Below are positions 24,217 through 44,044 of a stretch of 64,000 nucleotides of DNA, piece after piece (position 1 is the first letter of the stretch; each line of letters begins with the position of its first letter). Origin of the DNA: Glandiceps talaboti. Its lineage: Eukaryota; Hemichordata; Enteropneusta; Spengelidae. The translations under genes and the position numbers were made by a program. Below the pieces are notes generated by a model. It saw nothing but the letters and a program-made list of their open reading frames with translations. It was not told the origin of the DNA and did no database searches. The stretch covers positions 2,250,001-2,314,000 of the forward strand of contig NC_135568.1 of assembly GCF_964340395.1 (NCBI RefSeq), read 5' to 3'.

Positions 24217-24655
24217 GAAACATAAATAGGGTTACCTTAAAGCAAAGAACGCAACAAGCAAAAAGCATTTAATCGTTGCTTTTAGTATTTTTCCAGTATA
24301 AAACAGATTTTTTCTGTTGTTTTCTTCCTTTATCCCTTGTTATAGTCATCTTTTTCGGCTGACTATTCATTCTTTATTGACTGAATAAAGACACTTTGTC
24401 CATTCTTCATACATGTATGTACCAAATGCTCTCATATTCTGGCTGTAGAGAAGCATGTTATTGGCACATAAGCTTCACATTTGGCAGAAAAATGGAGTTC
24501 GGTGCCAGAATTAATGTGAATCATTTCCAATAACATTTTGCTGATGATAAATTTAACATGAAACTGTATTGCTTTTGTGTAGTCAGCTACCCCATTGTGT
24601 TTTACACAATAACTACATTATAGTACAATTACCTTATCATGACTCATTAATTATA

Positions 24656-24658
24656 TCT

Positions 24659-24692
<34 letters not shown>

Positions 24693-24723
24693 GACAGACA
24701 GAGAGACAGAGAGACAGACAGAA

Positions 24724-24760
<37 letters not shown>

Positions 24761-24975
24761 GACAGACAGACAGACAGAGACAGACAGACAGAATGACAGA
24801 CAGACAGACAGACAGACAGACAAGCAAACAGACAGACTGGCAGACAGACAGACTGACTGACTGACTGACTGACAGCTAGGCAGTGATATGAAGAAAAAAA
24901 TTACAATGTATTCCTGCTGTGATCATGTTTGACAGCACTGGTCAAACATACATACAGACATACAGACAGACAGAC
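24656..24975. repeat. (CAGA)n microsatellite, two blocks
   Basis: Main block 24656-24870 ends in (CTGA)n. A smaller ACAT/CAGA block lies at 24948-24975. The R/Q/T/D-rich frame is an artefact. Confidence 0.95.
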
Positions 24976-27586
24976 ATGTGGAAAAAAGTGATGGAATTTA
25001 TCATTTTTCGTAATATTATGTATACATCTTTGGTTTATGTTTGTTAGTTTGTACATTCATTAGGAGAACAGAATAGTGTGCACTGAAATGTTACTATGAG
25101 TAATTTATGAGAGATAAATATATGAATAAAAAAATGTAATTTTAGCTGATTTAATTTTCATATCGATTCGTCCTTGACACCATAGACCCGTTAGTGGAGG
25201 GTCTATGCTGACACACATGTATTATTCTGTGACTGTCACATTAACCGTTATTAAGAATAATGTAACATTTTATTGGAGTGGAAGGGACACTCATAAAATA
25301 TATAGTGATATATGTGTGAAAGAAGAGAACAAGCTGAGTTAACAGACATATTGGAATGTATTAAGGACAAATTGACTGTTTATTATACAATCATGTCACA
25401 CTGCAAAGAGCAGCTGCTATGTTTACTTTATTATGCAAATTGTATTGATTGACCTTTGTTCATGGAGGTCATATAAGGTCATGTGTTGCCATTGTGATGG
25501 TTGTACATAAATTATGCAAATTTGATGCTGGAGGCCATTTTGTATAGATTTGTAGGTTACTTGAGGTTAAAGGTGACATTATTGTAGTCTTTACAATGTA
25601 TACATCTTGAATTGAACATGGTTTAATCTCTCGGATCATATTCTGTTTTGGAAGACGTCCAAAGTGACAGTACAGTTAACCAGATACCTTGTAGCGTTTT
25701 GGAAGAGAGAAGCCACTATATACCTGCCTGGAGTCACGGAGACAAATTCATTATTTAAGTTTCTAGATCAAATGTCTAACTTCTAAGTTTCAGGCTGTTT
25801 ATTGACTGTCATTATGGAAGTCAAACAAGGTATGAGGTCTAAATTATACACTGCTGTCTATCTGATCATAGTCTTGACAACTGTGTTCCAATTTTACACG
25901 ACATTATCGTCACACATAACACGTCTTTACACATCTTCATCTTCAGTAATGTGTGAATTAAATGTAGTGTAAAATTGGAAAAATGTCATCAAGAACTAAA
26001 CTAGTGTAAAATCGGAACAAGGTTGTTAAGAACTAAACTAATCTGATAACAAACATCCACAGATTGAGTCATGGAAATAGCTAGTAGTGGCCTATTTTTA
26101 AGAGGCATCTAAGGAGTATTTATAACATTACAGCTAAAATGATGTAGGCTTGGTGTTTCATTCATGTAACGTGACATTTATTAGACAACTTCAAATCCAA
26201 GAGAAACAACTTCAAATCCAAGAGAAACAATTACATAGGTGCCGTGCACAGTGGGAATTTAGAAGTAGTCAAGTTGAATTGTTGACTATCAGTTAGAAAA
26301 TAAACAATTGCAGCCATTAAAATCATCAAGTCCATGTTTACATAATGTTTTCAAAGCCTGTTTTACTACTCCGTGAAAGAATAGCAATGCTTATCAGTGT
26401 TCAATGTGATTGGGCAAAGGATCCTGCTGTGTTTATTGTGTCTCTGTTGTTACTGTTAGTCTAGAGTTGAAATGTGTTTTATTTTTGTGTCAGAACATAA
26501 TGTCCCATATGAGTGAAACATCAAGCCTATATCATTTTAGCTAGAAGAATTATCAAATTTATATATATAACTTAAAAATATGACAGTGATATAGGAATAC
26601 AATCCCTCTATCGATATCATCAGAGACTGTAGTCTCTGTGTTTTTGCTAAGGTTGGGAACCATGAAAGGAGAAAGAGAGAAAAATGGCAACGTTTCCCCA
26701 TTATATCTATAGTCTATGGTATATGAGATACCAATGAACTGTATCAAAAGTAATGCAAAAGCATTCATACCACAAAGTTAACCCACCAATACTGGGCAAA
26801 TTTCTCTAATGTCTGCTTTCACTACCTATTCACAAACTTGTAATTTTGGGGGGAACATAGCTAAACTGACATGGGAACCCGGTAGATTTTACCTGCTTAC
26901 CACCCTTAGGCCTAAAAAAATAATTGTTTGGTTCCAGAAATACCCAACCCCACCTAACTTCATGTACAATTGGTTTCCACCACTCTGTCACAGAGTTTCA
27001 TTAATTCCTTGCTAAAATACTGATTGTGTGAATTGATTCTAGTGTAGAATCTTGGTATATATCTGACTAAACATACAATTACATATACTACCTTTGAATT
27101 GATTCTAGTATAGAAACTTGGCTTTCTGACTCATCATAATGGCTCTGTGTTCTTGCGTTTGACATTGAGTCTAGACATAGTCAAGTCTCTAGGCTAAAGT
27201 TGACTTCATTGTCCTTAATTATGTGATGGGTATTCCATTATCTTGTATGACATTGTGAATCCAACATGTCAATTACTAAACTAAAACTTTGAAAAACTAA
27301 AAATTTAGTTTTAAACCCCATGGCCAAAATCTTTCCTGTAAACAGTAGAAAAATGTGATTTACTCTGTTCTGCCAGAACAATGTAAGAGCTTACGGACAC
27401 CAAGCCCTCATGTACTATGAAGTACTGTCTGGAAAAGACATTATGTGCTCAAGAAATTTCTTGGCAAATGGTTTGAAAATACAGGAAATCTATTGAGGTG
27501 ACTTTCAGGAAATGAATCCAGCAATCTGTGAACTTTCTAACACTTTCTATGAACTTTTTGTTGCTTTCCTCTATGTATTTGGGTTG
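24976..27586. other. no gene recognised
   Basis: AT-rich flank apart from the DR4-like site. A perfect 22-bp direct repeat containing CAACTTCAAATCC lies at 26186-26231, family F fragments at 26640-26905, and a family B end fragment near 26905-26990 (TAGGCCTAAAAAAATAATTG). Confidence 0.4.
25450..25481 (+). promoter_or_regulatory. candidate nuclear-receptor site: DR4 plus everted half-site
   Basis: AGGTCA at 25466-25471, spacer TATA, AGGTCA at 25476-25481 form an exact direct repeat with 4-bp spacing. TGACCT lies at 25450-25455 just upstream. DR4 is classically used by thyroid hormone receptor and LXR heterodimers with RXR. It is about 9 kb upstream of the RAR start exon, and function is inferred only. 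Confidence 0.3.
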
Positions 27587-27656
27587 TCGGTGGCCGAGTG
27601 GTTAAACCACTTGCGTCTTACCACTGCGGTCGGGGTTCGAACCCCATTCAGGGCTT
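27587..27656 (+). mobile_element. tRNA-like SINE head or tRNA pseudogene
   Basis: An A-box-like GTGGCCGAGTGGTTAA (near 27591) and a B box GGGGTTCGAACCCC are spaced as in a tRNA. The acceptor ends do not pair and no CCA-side stem is formed, so it is not a functional tRNA. It is more likely the polymerase III promoter of a SINE whose body I cannot delimit. Confidence 0.55.
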
Positions 27657-28040
27657 ACAATGACATGATTTAGTCGGAAACTCACATTCAAAATTAAATT
27701 TTGTTCTTCTTGTTTTTGGACTCACAAATTGTTTTGATAGTGAGAAAGGCTGTTTTAGGAAAATTCAAATCTATTTCTGGAATGTTTTATCTAGTTTAGT
27801 CTACTACAACTACATTGTGATAACATAAAAATGTAATATTTAGCTGTTTGTTGCAAATATTTGACTTAATGCATGGACCATATTTTGTTAACTTAATGAT
27901 AATACAGAGGTCAGAGGTCACAATATGGTTTAACATGGTTATTACACTAGGTTAACCTCTGTGAACTTTACCTTGCTTTAGAGTTGAAAAACTTGAATCA
28001 CAATCACTGCCTGTGTCTTGTTAATATCTTAATTTTTGCT

Positions 28041-28416
28041 AAGGCCTAATAAAAAAATTTATGTGGTTCTGATTACACTCAATTTTAGAATAGGTGGGGT
28101 AGGTAGATTTTTCTATTTTATTTTATTATATTTTTTTCATGTGTGAGTGTCTAGTTCAGGTTTCTGTTGTTTTCCAAATGGTCTCTGTGTTGTTTATTTC
28201 TTCCTATCAGATGTACAGCCATTATAGATTGGAAGAACAGTTTCATATTGTTAAGTTGATGTCAGTTTCCACATCCACTATTTCTCATGAAACTTCACAA
28301 TTTTTGCGATTTTATTAATTTTTTCTCGAATACGTAAAAAAAGTTTAGGGTGAACAGTTAAAAACTAGGTGGGGGTCGGGTAACCGGAACTGAACAATTA
28401 TTTTTTTTAGGCCTTA
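28041..28416. mobile_element. MITE family B, copy 3
   Basis: The clearest copy. The left end AAGGCCTAATAAAAAAATTT and the right end ATTATTTTTTTTAGGCCTTA are inverted. Inner GGTTCTGATTAC matches the inverted GTAACCGGAAC. Family A copy 3 begins 10 bp further on. Confidence 0.8.
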
Positions 28417-28426
28417 GATTCATTCT

Positions 28427-28688
28427 TTAAAGTGGCCATGTAAATGAGAAATTGATATTTATTGTGGATTTTTACATTACATATGTTTAAAAGTAAGTTT
28501 AAAAGTATTTGTTATTGTACAGTCATGTATGCAATGACAAATATTTTAAACATATTTTAATGTATTGCATTTTTTCAAGTAATAAACAACGACTTGATAT
28601 CTGATGTTTCACATTAAAAACAGAGTGGAACTGTTGAAAATAAAAATCCAAAATAAATACTAATTTATCATCCACATGGCCACTTTAA
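28427..28688. mobile_element. MITE family A, shortened copy
   Basis: Starts TTAAAGTGGCCATG and ends CATGGCCACTTTAA. Part of the left arm is deleted. Palindromic centre around TTGTACAGTCATG. Confidence 0.7.
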
Positions 28689-29528
28689 TGTTACTTTTGT
28701 CGGCCAAATGATTGTGGAACTTATAAGCATACCCTTTTTTTAAGTATTTGGAACGTGATAATATGAAAGGGGACAATAGAGCAATCTGCTAAACTTGCCA
28801 TAGGGAAGGGTAGGATAAGACAATCTGCTAAACTCGCCATTTATTTGTTTTTCTGGATAAGCATCAGATATTGTAAATTATAACCTTTATTATTAAAGCT
28901 TATAACATCTGTTGATGGGTTTATGACGGCAACAGATTGTTTTATAATCTATATCAATATGTATAAAATAAATCTCAGCATTTTGGAGATTGTTTTATTT
29001 TATTATTACATATATGTACCAGAGTACATATGTATAATAAATTATATATACCTGCTGGCGTACATACTAGTGGTATTTGCACTACAGTGTAATACCGAAA
29101 ACATAATTGCATATCTGCATACAAATGAGGACATGATTGTTCATTCTAAATGAAAGCGCATGATTGCATGGTGTCATTTTTATGGAAATTTGTTGTTCAG
29201 ATAAACTTATATAATAACAACAACCCCACGCTGTGTGAGTGTGAGTTCCTGTGGTGGGTACTGGTGTTTTCTGGTGTGCTAAGTATACTGCCACAGAGAA
29301 CACTGCAAGTACTCTTGCAAGTACCGCAAATACACCACACTTGCACTCACACATCATGAGGTTCTTTCCTTTAATAAATAAACTAGTACACAGCTGATGT
29401 TATAATGTTGAAGTTGTCAGCTCCATAGCTTATTTATATCAAAGCTTGCTTGATGTTAATTTACTAATCTCTAGAGTCCTCTTATGAAAACATATATAGA
29501 AATTCAGTACACATACCTTACACCAACT
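28689..29528. other. no recognisable feature
   Basis: The overlapping frames at 28923-29359 on both strands show no known domain. A small internal duplication (AGACAATCTGCTAAACT-like) lies near 28775-28840. Confidence 0.4.
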
Positions 29529-30010
29529 GACATCAGACTGTGGACGTACGACATCAGACCGTGGACGTACGACATCAGACTGTGGACGTACGACATCAGA
29601 CCGTGGACGTACGACATCAGACCGTGGACATACGACATCAGACTGTGGACGTACGACATCAGACCGTGGACGTACGACATCAGATCATGGACGTACGACA
29701 TCAGACCGTGGACGTACGACATCAGACCGTGGACATACGACATCAGACCGTGGACATACGACATCAGACTGTGGACATACGACATCAGACCGTGGACATA
29801 CGACATCAGACTGTGGACGTATGACATCAGACCGTGGACGTACGACATCAGACCGTGGACGTACGACATCAGACCATGGACGTACGACATCAGACTGTGG
29901 ACGTACGATATCAGATCATGGACGTACGACATCAGACCATGGACGTACGACATCAGACCATGGACATACGACATCAGACTGTGGACGTACCACATCAGAC
30001 TGTGAACGTT
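29529..30010. repeat. 21-bp minisatellite, about 22 units
   Basis: Units read GACATCAGAC then CGTGGACGTAC, with C/T and G/A changes at a few positions only. The 21-bp period is a multiple of three, so long stop-free frames of up to 173 codons appear on both strands. They are translations of the repeat, not genes. CGTACG and CATACG alternate at the unit junction. Confidence 0.95.
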
Positions 30011-31124
30011 CAAATCCTGTTACAACAGGGAAAATAAACAAATAAACAAATGAATTGGCTCAGCATGTTGGAACAACAGACACTTGTATTATACACCATA
30101 GTTTGATAAGTAACAGTTCTAACTTCTATGGCCTTTTTATGTGTACATGAAGTGACAGGGGAACTAGAAATTGTTTGTGAATGTTACTTCTGTGTAAAGT
30201 AGCCACAAAACTGATACTTTCAATATGCTGTGCCATTGTACAATATCACAAGTAATCAATTAAATAGTCTGTGGAATTTCAGAGTATTGGCATACATGCC
30301 CTGCAAGATGTTATCGAGTAAACAGTTAAAATGTGTGCTAAATATTTTGTGCTGTAAAAGATATCATTTCAAAGTGTCAAAAAAAAATATTTTTGTTAAA
30401 ATTCCAGTAAATTTACATAATATAGAGACAATAATATAATTTTTCATTTAATGTGAGATATTATCATATAAATAGTTAATGTGTGGTCATTAAAAAAATG
30501 TGCTACAAGAATTCCAGTAAATATTGGGTGAATCATTTCATGTTTTGTCAGTTCTTGCATGCATCATGATGTAAAGGTCAAAGGTCAAAGACCCCAGACA
30601 GATTGTTACCCTGTGAGCGCATTCCTGTCTTGACAGACAGACTATATGTATGTACACTAAATGTCAATAATGACTATTTATAGCTGATTTGTCTCAACTT
30701 TTAGACAAAAATGATGAAAAAATTTATATATGGATATAATGTGTTGTAATTCTGATTTCTTGGAGTGACCTTTTGTAAAGTGCAATAGCAGGTCATTCAC
30801 ATGTCATGTTGGGGGCCGTACTGCCAAAACTACAAAGTATATGTATAACTGTTAACACACTCCTCTCAGCAAAGTACATGTGAACTTTGTCCACAGTTGG
30901 AACTCCGGAGAATATGGCTTCTTAATTTATGAATTTGGGGTCATGGATCTTGATGTCAAATAATTGGCACCACCTCCCACTTCAGAAATATTTAGTACTG
31001 TACGCCAATAGGAACAGTTACTTACAAATACTACAGTACTGATTTAAGCATTCTCTGAGTATTTTTGTGAATGAAGGTGTAGAACGTGATTCAATGACAG
31101 AGGTATTAAGTCTGGTTTGTAACT
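30011..31124. other. unique-looking flank
   Basis: Apart from the DR1-like site at 30575-30587 I see no exon, element or array here. Confidence 0.4.
30575..30587 (+). promoter_or_regulatory. candidate DR1 nuclear-receptor site
   Basis: AGGTCA, A, AGGTCA is an exact direct repeat with 1-bp spacing, followed by AAGACC. DR1 sites bind RXR homodimers and RAR/RXR, HNF4, COUP-TF and PPAR/RXR in studied animals. It lies 4.2 kb before the RAR start exon. Whether it is used is not visible. Confidence 0.35.
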
Positions 31125-34100
31125 GAGTGGAGGTGTAAATGGTAACGATACTGTATAGGAACTAGACTATGTGAGTGGAGGTGTAAATGGTAATGATACT
31201 GTATAGGAACTAGACTGTGTGGGGGTGTAAATGGTAATGATACTGTATAGGAACTAGACTATGTGAGTGGAGGTGTAAATGGTAACGATGTATAGGAACT
31301 AGACTATGTGAGTGGAGGTGTAAATGGTAACGATGTATAGGAACTAGACTATGTGAGTGGAAGTGTAAATGGTAACGATGTATAGGAACTAGACTATGTG
31401 AGTGGAGGTGTAAATGGTAACGATACTGTATAGGAACTAGACTGTGTGGGGGTGTAAATGGTAATGATACTGTATAGGAACTAGACTATGTGAGTGGAGG
31501 TGTAAATGGTAATGATACTGTATAGGAACTAGACTAGTGAGTGGAGGTGTAAATGGTAATGATACTGTATAGGAACTAGACTATGTGAGTGGAGGTGTAA
31601 ATGGTAACGATACTGTATAGGAACTAGACTATGTGAGTGGAGGTGTAAATGGTAACGATACTGTATAGGAACTAGACTATGTGAGTGGAGGTGTAAATGG
31701 TAACGATACTGTATAGAAACTAGACTATGAGTGGAGGTGTAAATGGTAATGATACTGTATAGGAACTAGACTATGAGTGGAGGTGTAAATGGTAATGATA
31801 CTGTATAGGAACTAGACTATGTGAGTGGAGGTGTAAATGGTAATGATACTATATAGGAACTAGACTATGTGAGTGGAGGTGTAAATGGTAACGATACTGT
31901 ATAGGAACTAGACTATGTGAGTGGAGGTGTAAATGGTAACGATACTGTATAGGAACTAGACTATGTGAGTGGAGGTGTAAATGGTAACGATACTGTATAG
32001 GAACTAGACTATGTGAGTGGAGGTGTAAATGGTAACGATACTGTATAGGAACTAGACTATGTGAGTGGAGGTGTAAATGGTAACGATACTGTATAGGAAC
32101 TAGACTATGTCAGTGGAGGTGTAATTATGGTAACGATACTGTATAGGAACTAGACTATGTGAGTGGAGGTGTAAATGGTAACGATACTGTATAGGAACTA
32201 GACTGAGTGGAGGTGTAAATGGTAACGATGTATAGGAACTAGACTATGTGAGTGGAGGTGTAAATGGTAACGATACTGTATAGGAACTAGACTATGTCAG
32301 TGGAGGTGTAATTATGGTAACGATACTGTATAGGAACTAGACTATGTGAGTGGAGGTGTAAATGGTAACGATACTGTATAGGAACTAGACTATGTCAGTG
32401 GAGGTGTAATTATGGTAACGATACTGTATAGGAACTAGACTATGTGAGTGGAGGTGTAAATGGTAACGATACTGTATAGGAACTAGACTGAGTGGAGGTG
32501 TAAATGGTAACGATGTATAGGAACTAGACTATGTGAGTGGAGGTGTAAATGGTAACGATACTGTATAGGAACTAGACTATGTCAGTGGAGGTGTAATTAT
32601 GGTAACGATACTGTATAGGAACTAGACTATGTGAGTGGAGGTGTAAATGGTAACGATACTGTATAGGAACTAGACTATGTGAGTGGAGGTGTAATTATGG
32701 TAACGATACTGTATAGGAACTAGACTATGTGAGTGGAGGTGTAAATGGTAATGATACTGTATAGGAACTAGACTATAGTGAGTGGAGGTGTAAATGGTAA
32801 TGATACTGTATAGGAACTAGACTATAGTGAGTGGAGGTGTAAATGGTAATGATACTGTATAGGAACTAGACTATAGTGAGTGGAGGTGTAAATGGTAATG
32901 ATACTGTATAGGAACTAGACTATAGTGAGTGGAGGTGTAAATGGTAATGATACTGTATAGGAACTAGACTATAGTGAGTGGAGGTGTAAATGGTAATGAT
33001 ACTGTATAGGAACTAGACTATGTGAGTGGAGGTATAAATGGTAATGATACTGTATAGGAACTAGACTATGTGAGTGGAGGTGTAAATGGTAATGATACTG
33101 TATAGGAACTAGACTATGAGTGGAGGTGTAAATGGTAACGATACTGTATAGGAACTATACTATGTGAGTGGAGGTGTAAATGGTAACGATACTGTATAGG
33201 AACTAGACTATGTGAGTGGAGGTGTAATTATGGTAACGATACTGTATAGGAACTAGACTATGAGTGGAGGTGTAAATGGTAACGATACTGTATAGGAACT
33301 ATACTATGTGAGTGGAGGTGTAAATGGTAACGATACTGTATAGGAACTAGACTATGTGAGTGGAGGTGTAAATGGTAATGATACTGTATAGGAACTAGAC
33401 TATGTGAGTGGAGGTGTAATTATGGTAACGATACTGTATAGGAACTAGACTATGTGAGTGGAGGTGTAATTATGGTAACGATACTGTATAGGAACTATAC
33501 TATGTGAGTGGAGGTGTAAATGGTAACGATACTGTATAGGAACTAGACTATGTGAGTGGAGGTGTAAATGGTAACGATACTGTATAGGAACTAGACTATG
33601 TGAGTGGAGGTGTAAATGGTAACGATACTGTATAGGAACTAGACTACGTGAGTGGAGGTGTAAATGGTAATGATACTGTATAGGAACTAGACTGTGAGTG
33701 GAGGTGTAAATGGTAACGATACTGTATAGGAACTAGACTATGTGAGTGGAGGTGTAAATGGTAGCGATACTGTATAAAAACTAGACTGTGAGTGGAGGTG
33801 TAAATGGTAACGATACTGTATAGGAACTAGACTATGTGAGTGGAGGTGTAAATGGTAATGATACTGTATAGGAACTAGACTATGTGAGTGGAGGTGTAAA
33901 TGGTAATGATACTGTATAGGAACTAGACTGTGAGTGTGAGTGGATGTGTAAATGGTAACGATACGTAACTGTATAGGAACTAGACTATGTGAGTGGAGGT
34001 GTAATTATGGTAACGATACTGTATAGGAACTAGACTATGTGAGTGGAGGTGTAAATGGTAATGATACTGTATAGGAACTAGACTATGTGAGTGGAGGTGT

Positions 34101-34330
34101 AAATGGTAATGATACTGTATAGGAACTAGACTATGTGAGTGGATGTGTAAATGGTAATGATACTGTATAGGAACTAGACTATGTGAGTGGAGGTGTAAAT
34201 GGTAATGATACTGTATAGGAGCTAGACTTATGTGAGTGGAGGTGTAAATGGTAACAATACTGTATAGGAACTAGACTATGTGAGTGGAGGTGTAAATGGT
34301 AACGATACTGTATAGGAATTAGACTATGAC
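31125..34330. repeat. 3.2-kb minisatellite of about 48-bp units
   Basis: The canonical unit is GTGAGTGGAGGTGTAAATGG, then TAACGATACTGTATAGG, then AACTAGACTAT. From the length there are roughly 67 units. Variants differ by small indels: loss of ACTG (GATGTATAGG), ATTATGG for AATGG, CTATAGTGAG for CTATGTGAG, and GTCAGTGG for GTGAGTGG. Stops occur in every unit. The array ends about 400 bp before the RAR exon at 34739. Confidence 0.97.
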
Positions 34331-34738
34331 AGAGGGTGCAGTGTGGTCAATCAATGATTGTTCTGTTAAAGAATGAGTTCGTGAAAATTTTCAGTTTTTT
34401 TATCAATGTGTTTATACCACTGTGACAATATCTTGTTAATAAACATAAACCCAATATAATGAGTGTAAAATTAGCATATGCTAATCTTGTCATATATATA
34501 GTCCAATTCTGATCACATGACTTAATGATGTTATTATCTGTGAGTAATACGCCAAGCAATCCCATGAACAGTTGATGATCACAACTGGGGAAATATTATT
34601 ACTCACAGGGGTAAATATATCTTTATGTTATGATTTCAAAATTAGACCGTACTGTAATTTTTTTTTCAAGAATATTTTCTAACCTTAATGAAATCAAAAA
34701 CTTTTTTTGACTTTGTTTCATCTTTGTTTGGTTTATAG
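34331..34738. other. immediate upstream sequence of RAR start exon
   Basis: Unique-looking AT-rich sequence that ends in a pyrimidine-rich acceptor (TTTGTTTGGTTTATAG). This indicates that the exon at 34739 is internal and the promoter lies further upstream. No TATA box or initiator is assigned. Confidence 0.5.
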
Positions 34739-34985
34739 GAATGCTGTTGTAGGAAGTAATACAGTCTGTAGTTTTGCACTGTGAATTTATTACGAATTAA
34801 CCACTAAGTCGCAGTTAGTATCGAAGAACAGAGAAGCCATCACAGTGTGCCTGAGTTGTTGAAGTACAACAAAACAGCTTTGAATCTAAACCAATGTTGT
34901 AGTGAATCAAGTAGTAAGGCCATATAATCAATATTGATGTAATCTCTACGCTTCCAACTACAACATTTTCAATTCTACATTCTTC
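34739..34985 (+). other. RAR: RAR 5' untranslated part of exon 1
   Basis: Begins after the acceptor GGTTTATAG and runs to the ATG at 34986. The reading frame of that ATG is closed upstream by TGA at 34935-34937. An upstream leader exon is therefore expected, and 14185-14238 is one candidate. Confidence 0.65.
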
Positions 34986-42070
<7,085 letters not shown>

Positions 42071-42467
42071 TATGTGACGGGTAGTTGTTATTGACAGATT
42101 TTATTTTAGTTAAACTTTATTTTGGTAACCCTCAAAGGGATGCTTAAATTATCCTTTCTGTGTGCCTCCAAATAATATTTCAAAATTTGAATTATTGTTT
42201 GTTTTCCTCCAGTGCAGGTTATAAAACAAACTAATGTCTACAAATTATAAAAATTGATCCATTTATATTTGTTGTCCCTCTTGAACTGTTTTCACATGAC
42301 ATTGGGGAGGGGGAGGGGAGAGGAGGGGAGGGGGGTTACTACCTCATGCCAGCCATCAGAAATTGAGTGGTGAGTTAGGTATGTATAAAGTCAACTTATT
42401 ATAGAATATGATATGAGGCACACTTTAAACCAACAATGATAGATGACGTGAGTATGGTTTTTTTCAG

Positions 42468-42532
<65 letters not shown>

Positions 42533-44044
42533 CACACACACACACACAAATATATATTATACACACATACATACGCACACCCAGCTGGAGTACAAGCACA
42601 CATACACACATGTACATATACACACATATGTATACACATACATACGCACACATACACACACATATATACACACACACATACATGCACACATACACACACA
42701 TGAGCTATGACAACCCTTTACATTACAACAACTTAGTTGGTCTAAAGTGGCAATATTATGTATCAACCAAATCTATTTATAACAGACATAACAACTTTTG
42801 TCAAATGGGAAATATATTTGCCTTTAATATCTTACTCTAACTTCTCTTTTCTAAACTTCCACACAAATAACTTGTAGACTTGTTCCTGAAAGAGATCATC
42901 AGGTTTATAGGAACTATTTCTTTCTTGACTTTGAGAAATCAGATTCTAATTTTCTACCTCAAAGAAATATTTATAGTTGAATGTCATGTTTGGCTGCCAA
43001 ATAATAAGTAGTGTGGTGTTTTTCACTAAGTCAAGGTCTTAGGTCACTTGTATTCAAGGATATGGAAACCCCTTTACATCGCAAGGTGAACTCAGGTAAA
43101 TTCGGATTCCCCTTAAAAGAGGAACAAGGCATGACTGATTATATCTTTAATTTGAATTTTGTTATGTGTAGGGGACCTGGCAAACTCATTCCATCAATCC
43201 TGCAATGTGCAACCTCTCTAAGATAATCTTACAAAATCTGGCTCAAAACAGGCCTTTTGTACACTGGAGTGAAGCATTCTGGGGAACAAACAAACAAACC
43301 TAGGAGCTAAACATGAAGCTATCCTTGGTATTGTTTTGGCAAGGGTTAGATGGGTCTTTAGCTTCTAACTTAGTTCTTTTTTCCCAGAATGCCTTACCTT
43401 GTAATGGCAAGTCACTTTTGCCAGTTTAATGACTTTTCTGTGTCTCCTTGCTATGAGCTTAATAAACATAGGTCTTAAAGGTCCAATTAGCCTCATCTGT
43501 GCCCCTCCCCCTAAAACAACTGTATAGAACATTGTGGGTTTGTTCAATTTATCAGATCACAAATTTTGTTTCTTCCCTGACTCAGTAGAAAAGTTGTGAT
43601 GTGGAAATTTGAACACTATGTCTGTTTTTATATTCAAAGTAAGATCAGTATTACCAGGTTTTTTACAACAATGAAGGAAAGCGTCATTAGTATGGTTACC
43701 ATAGCAACATTAACACATACAATTTTATTATCACATTTAGCCTTTACTTCTATACCACTAGTATGCTGGCTAATGACATGCCATCATATTTTAGTGCAAT
43801 GAGATATTCTTACCAGTAAAAACGCATCTTTTACAACAGTGTTTACCCTGCTCCATTCTGAAGTAAATGTTAACTAGAATTTGTTCTGTATTGAGGAGGT
43901 TGTTAGTTTTCTTAAAGGATATATCGCCATTTTGTTTGTGCAAAAAAAAACTTTAGTGCTAGAATTTTGTACTCAATGTAGACTGCAGTGGATTTAGCAT
44001 TATTTCAAATTACTGCAAGTAACTGTACACACAATTTACAAAAA
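42071..44044 (+). other. RAR 3' flank, probable 3' UTR at its start
   Basis: No AATAAA occurs in the first kilobase. The first one I see is at 43461-43466, so the 3' UTR may be long or use a variant signal. A G-rich run is at 42304-42336 and a CA/ATAC microsatellite at 42470-42705. The frames over the microsatellite are artefacts. No other gene is recognised. Confidence 0.4.
42470..42705. repeat. (CA)n / (CATA)n microsatellite
   Basis: CA run, a short unique insert near 42580, then CACATA repeats. Confidence 0.95.

Noticed and set aside
27587-27656. Functional tRNA gene
   Set aside because: A- and B-box-like sequences are present but the acceptor stem does not pair.
29484-30045. Heptad-repeat proteins up to 173 codons on both strands
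   Set aside because: They are translations of the 21-bp minisatellite, with no start context, splice structure or non-repeat flank.
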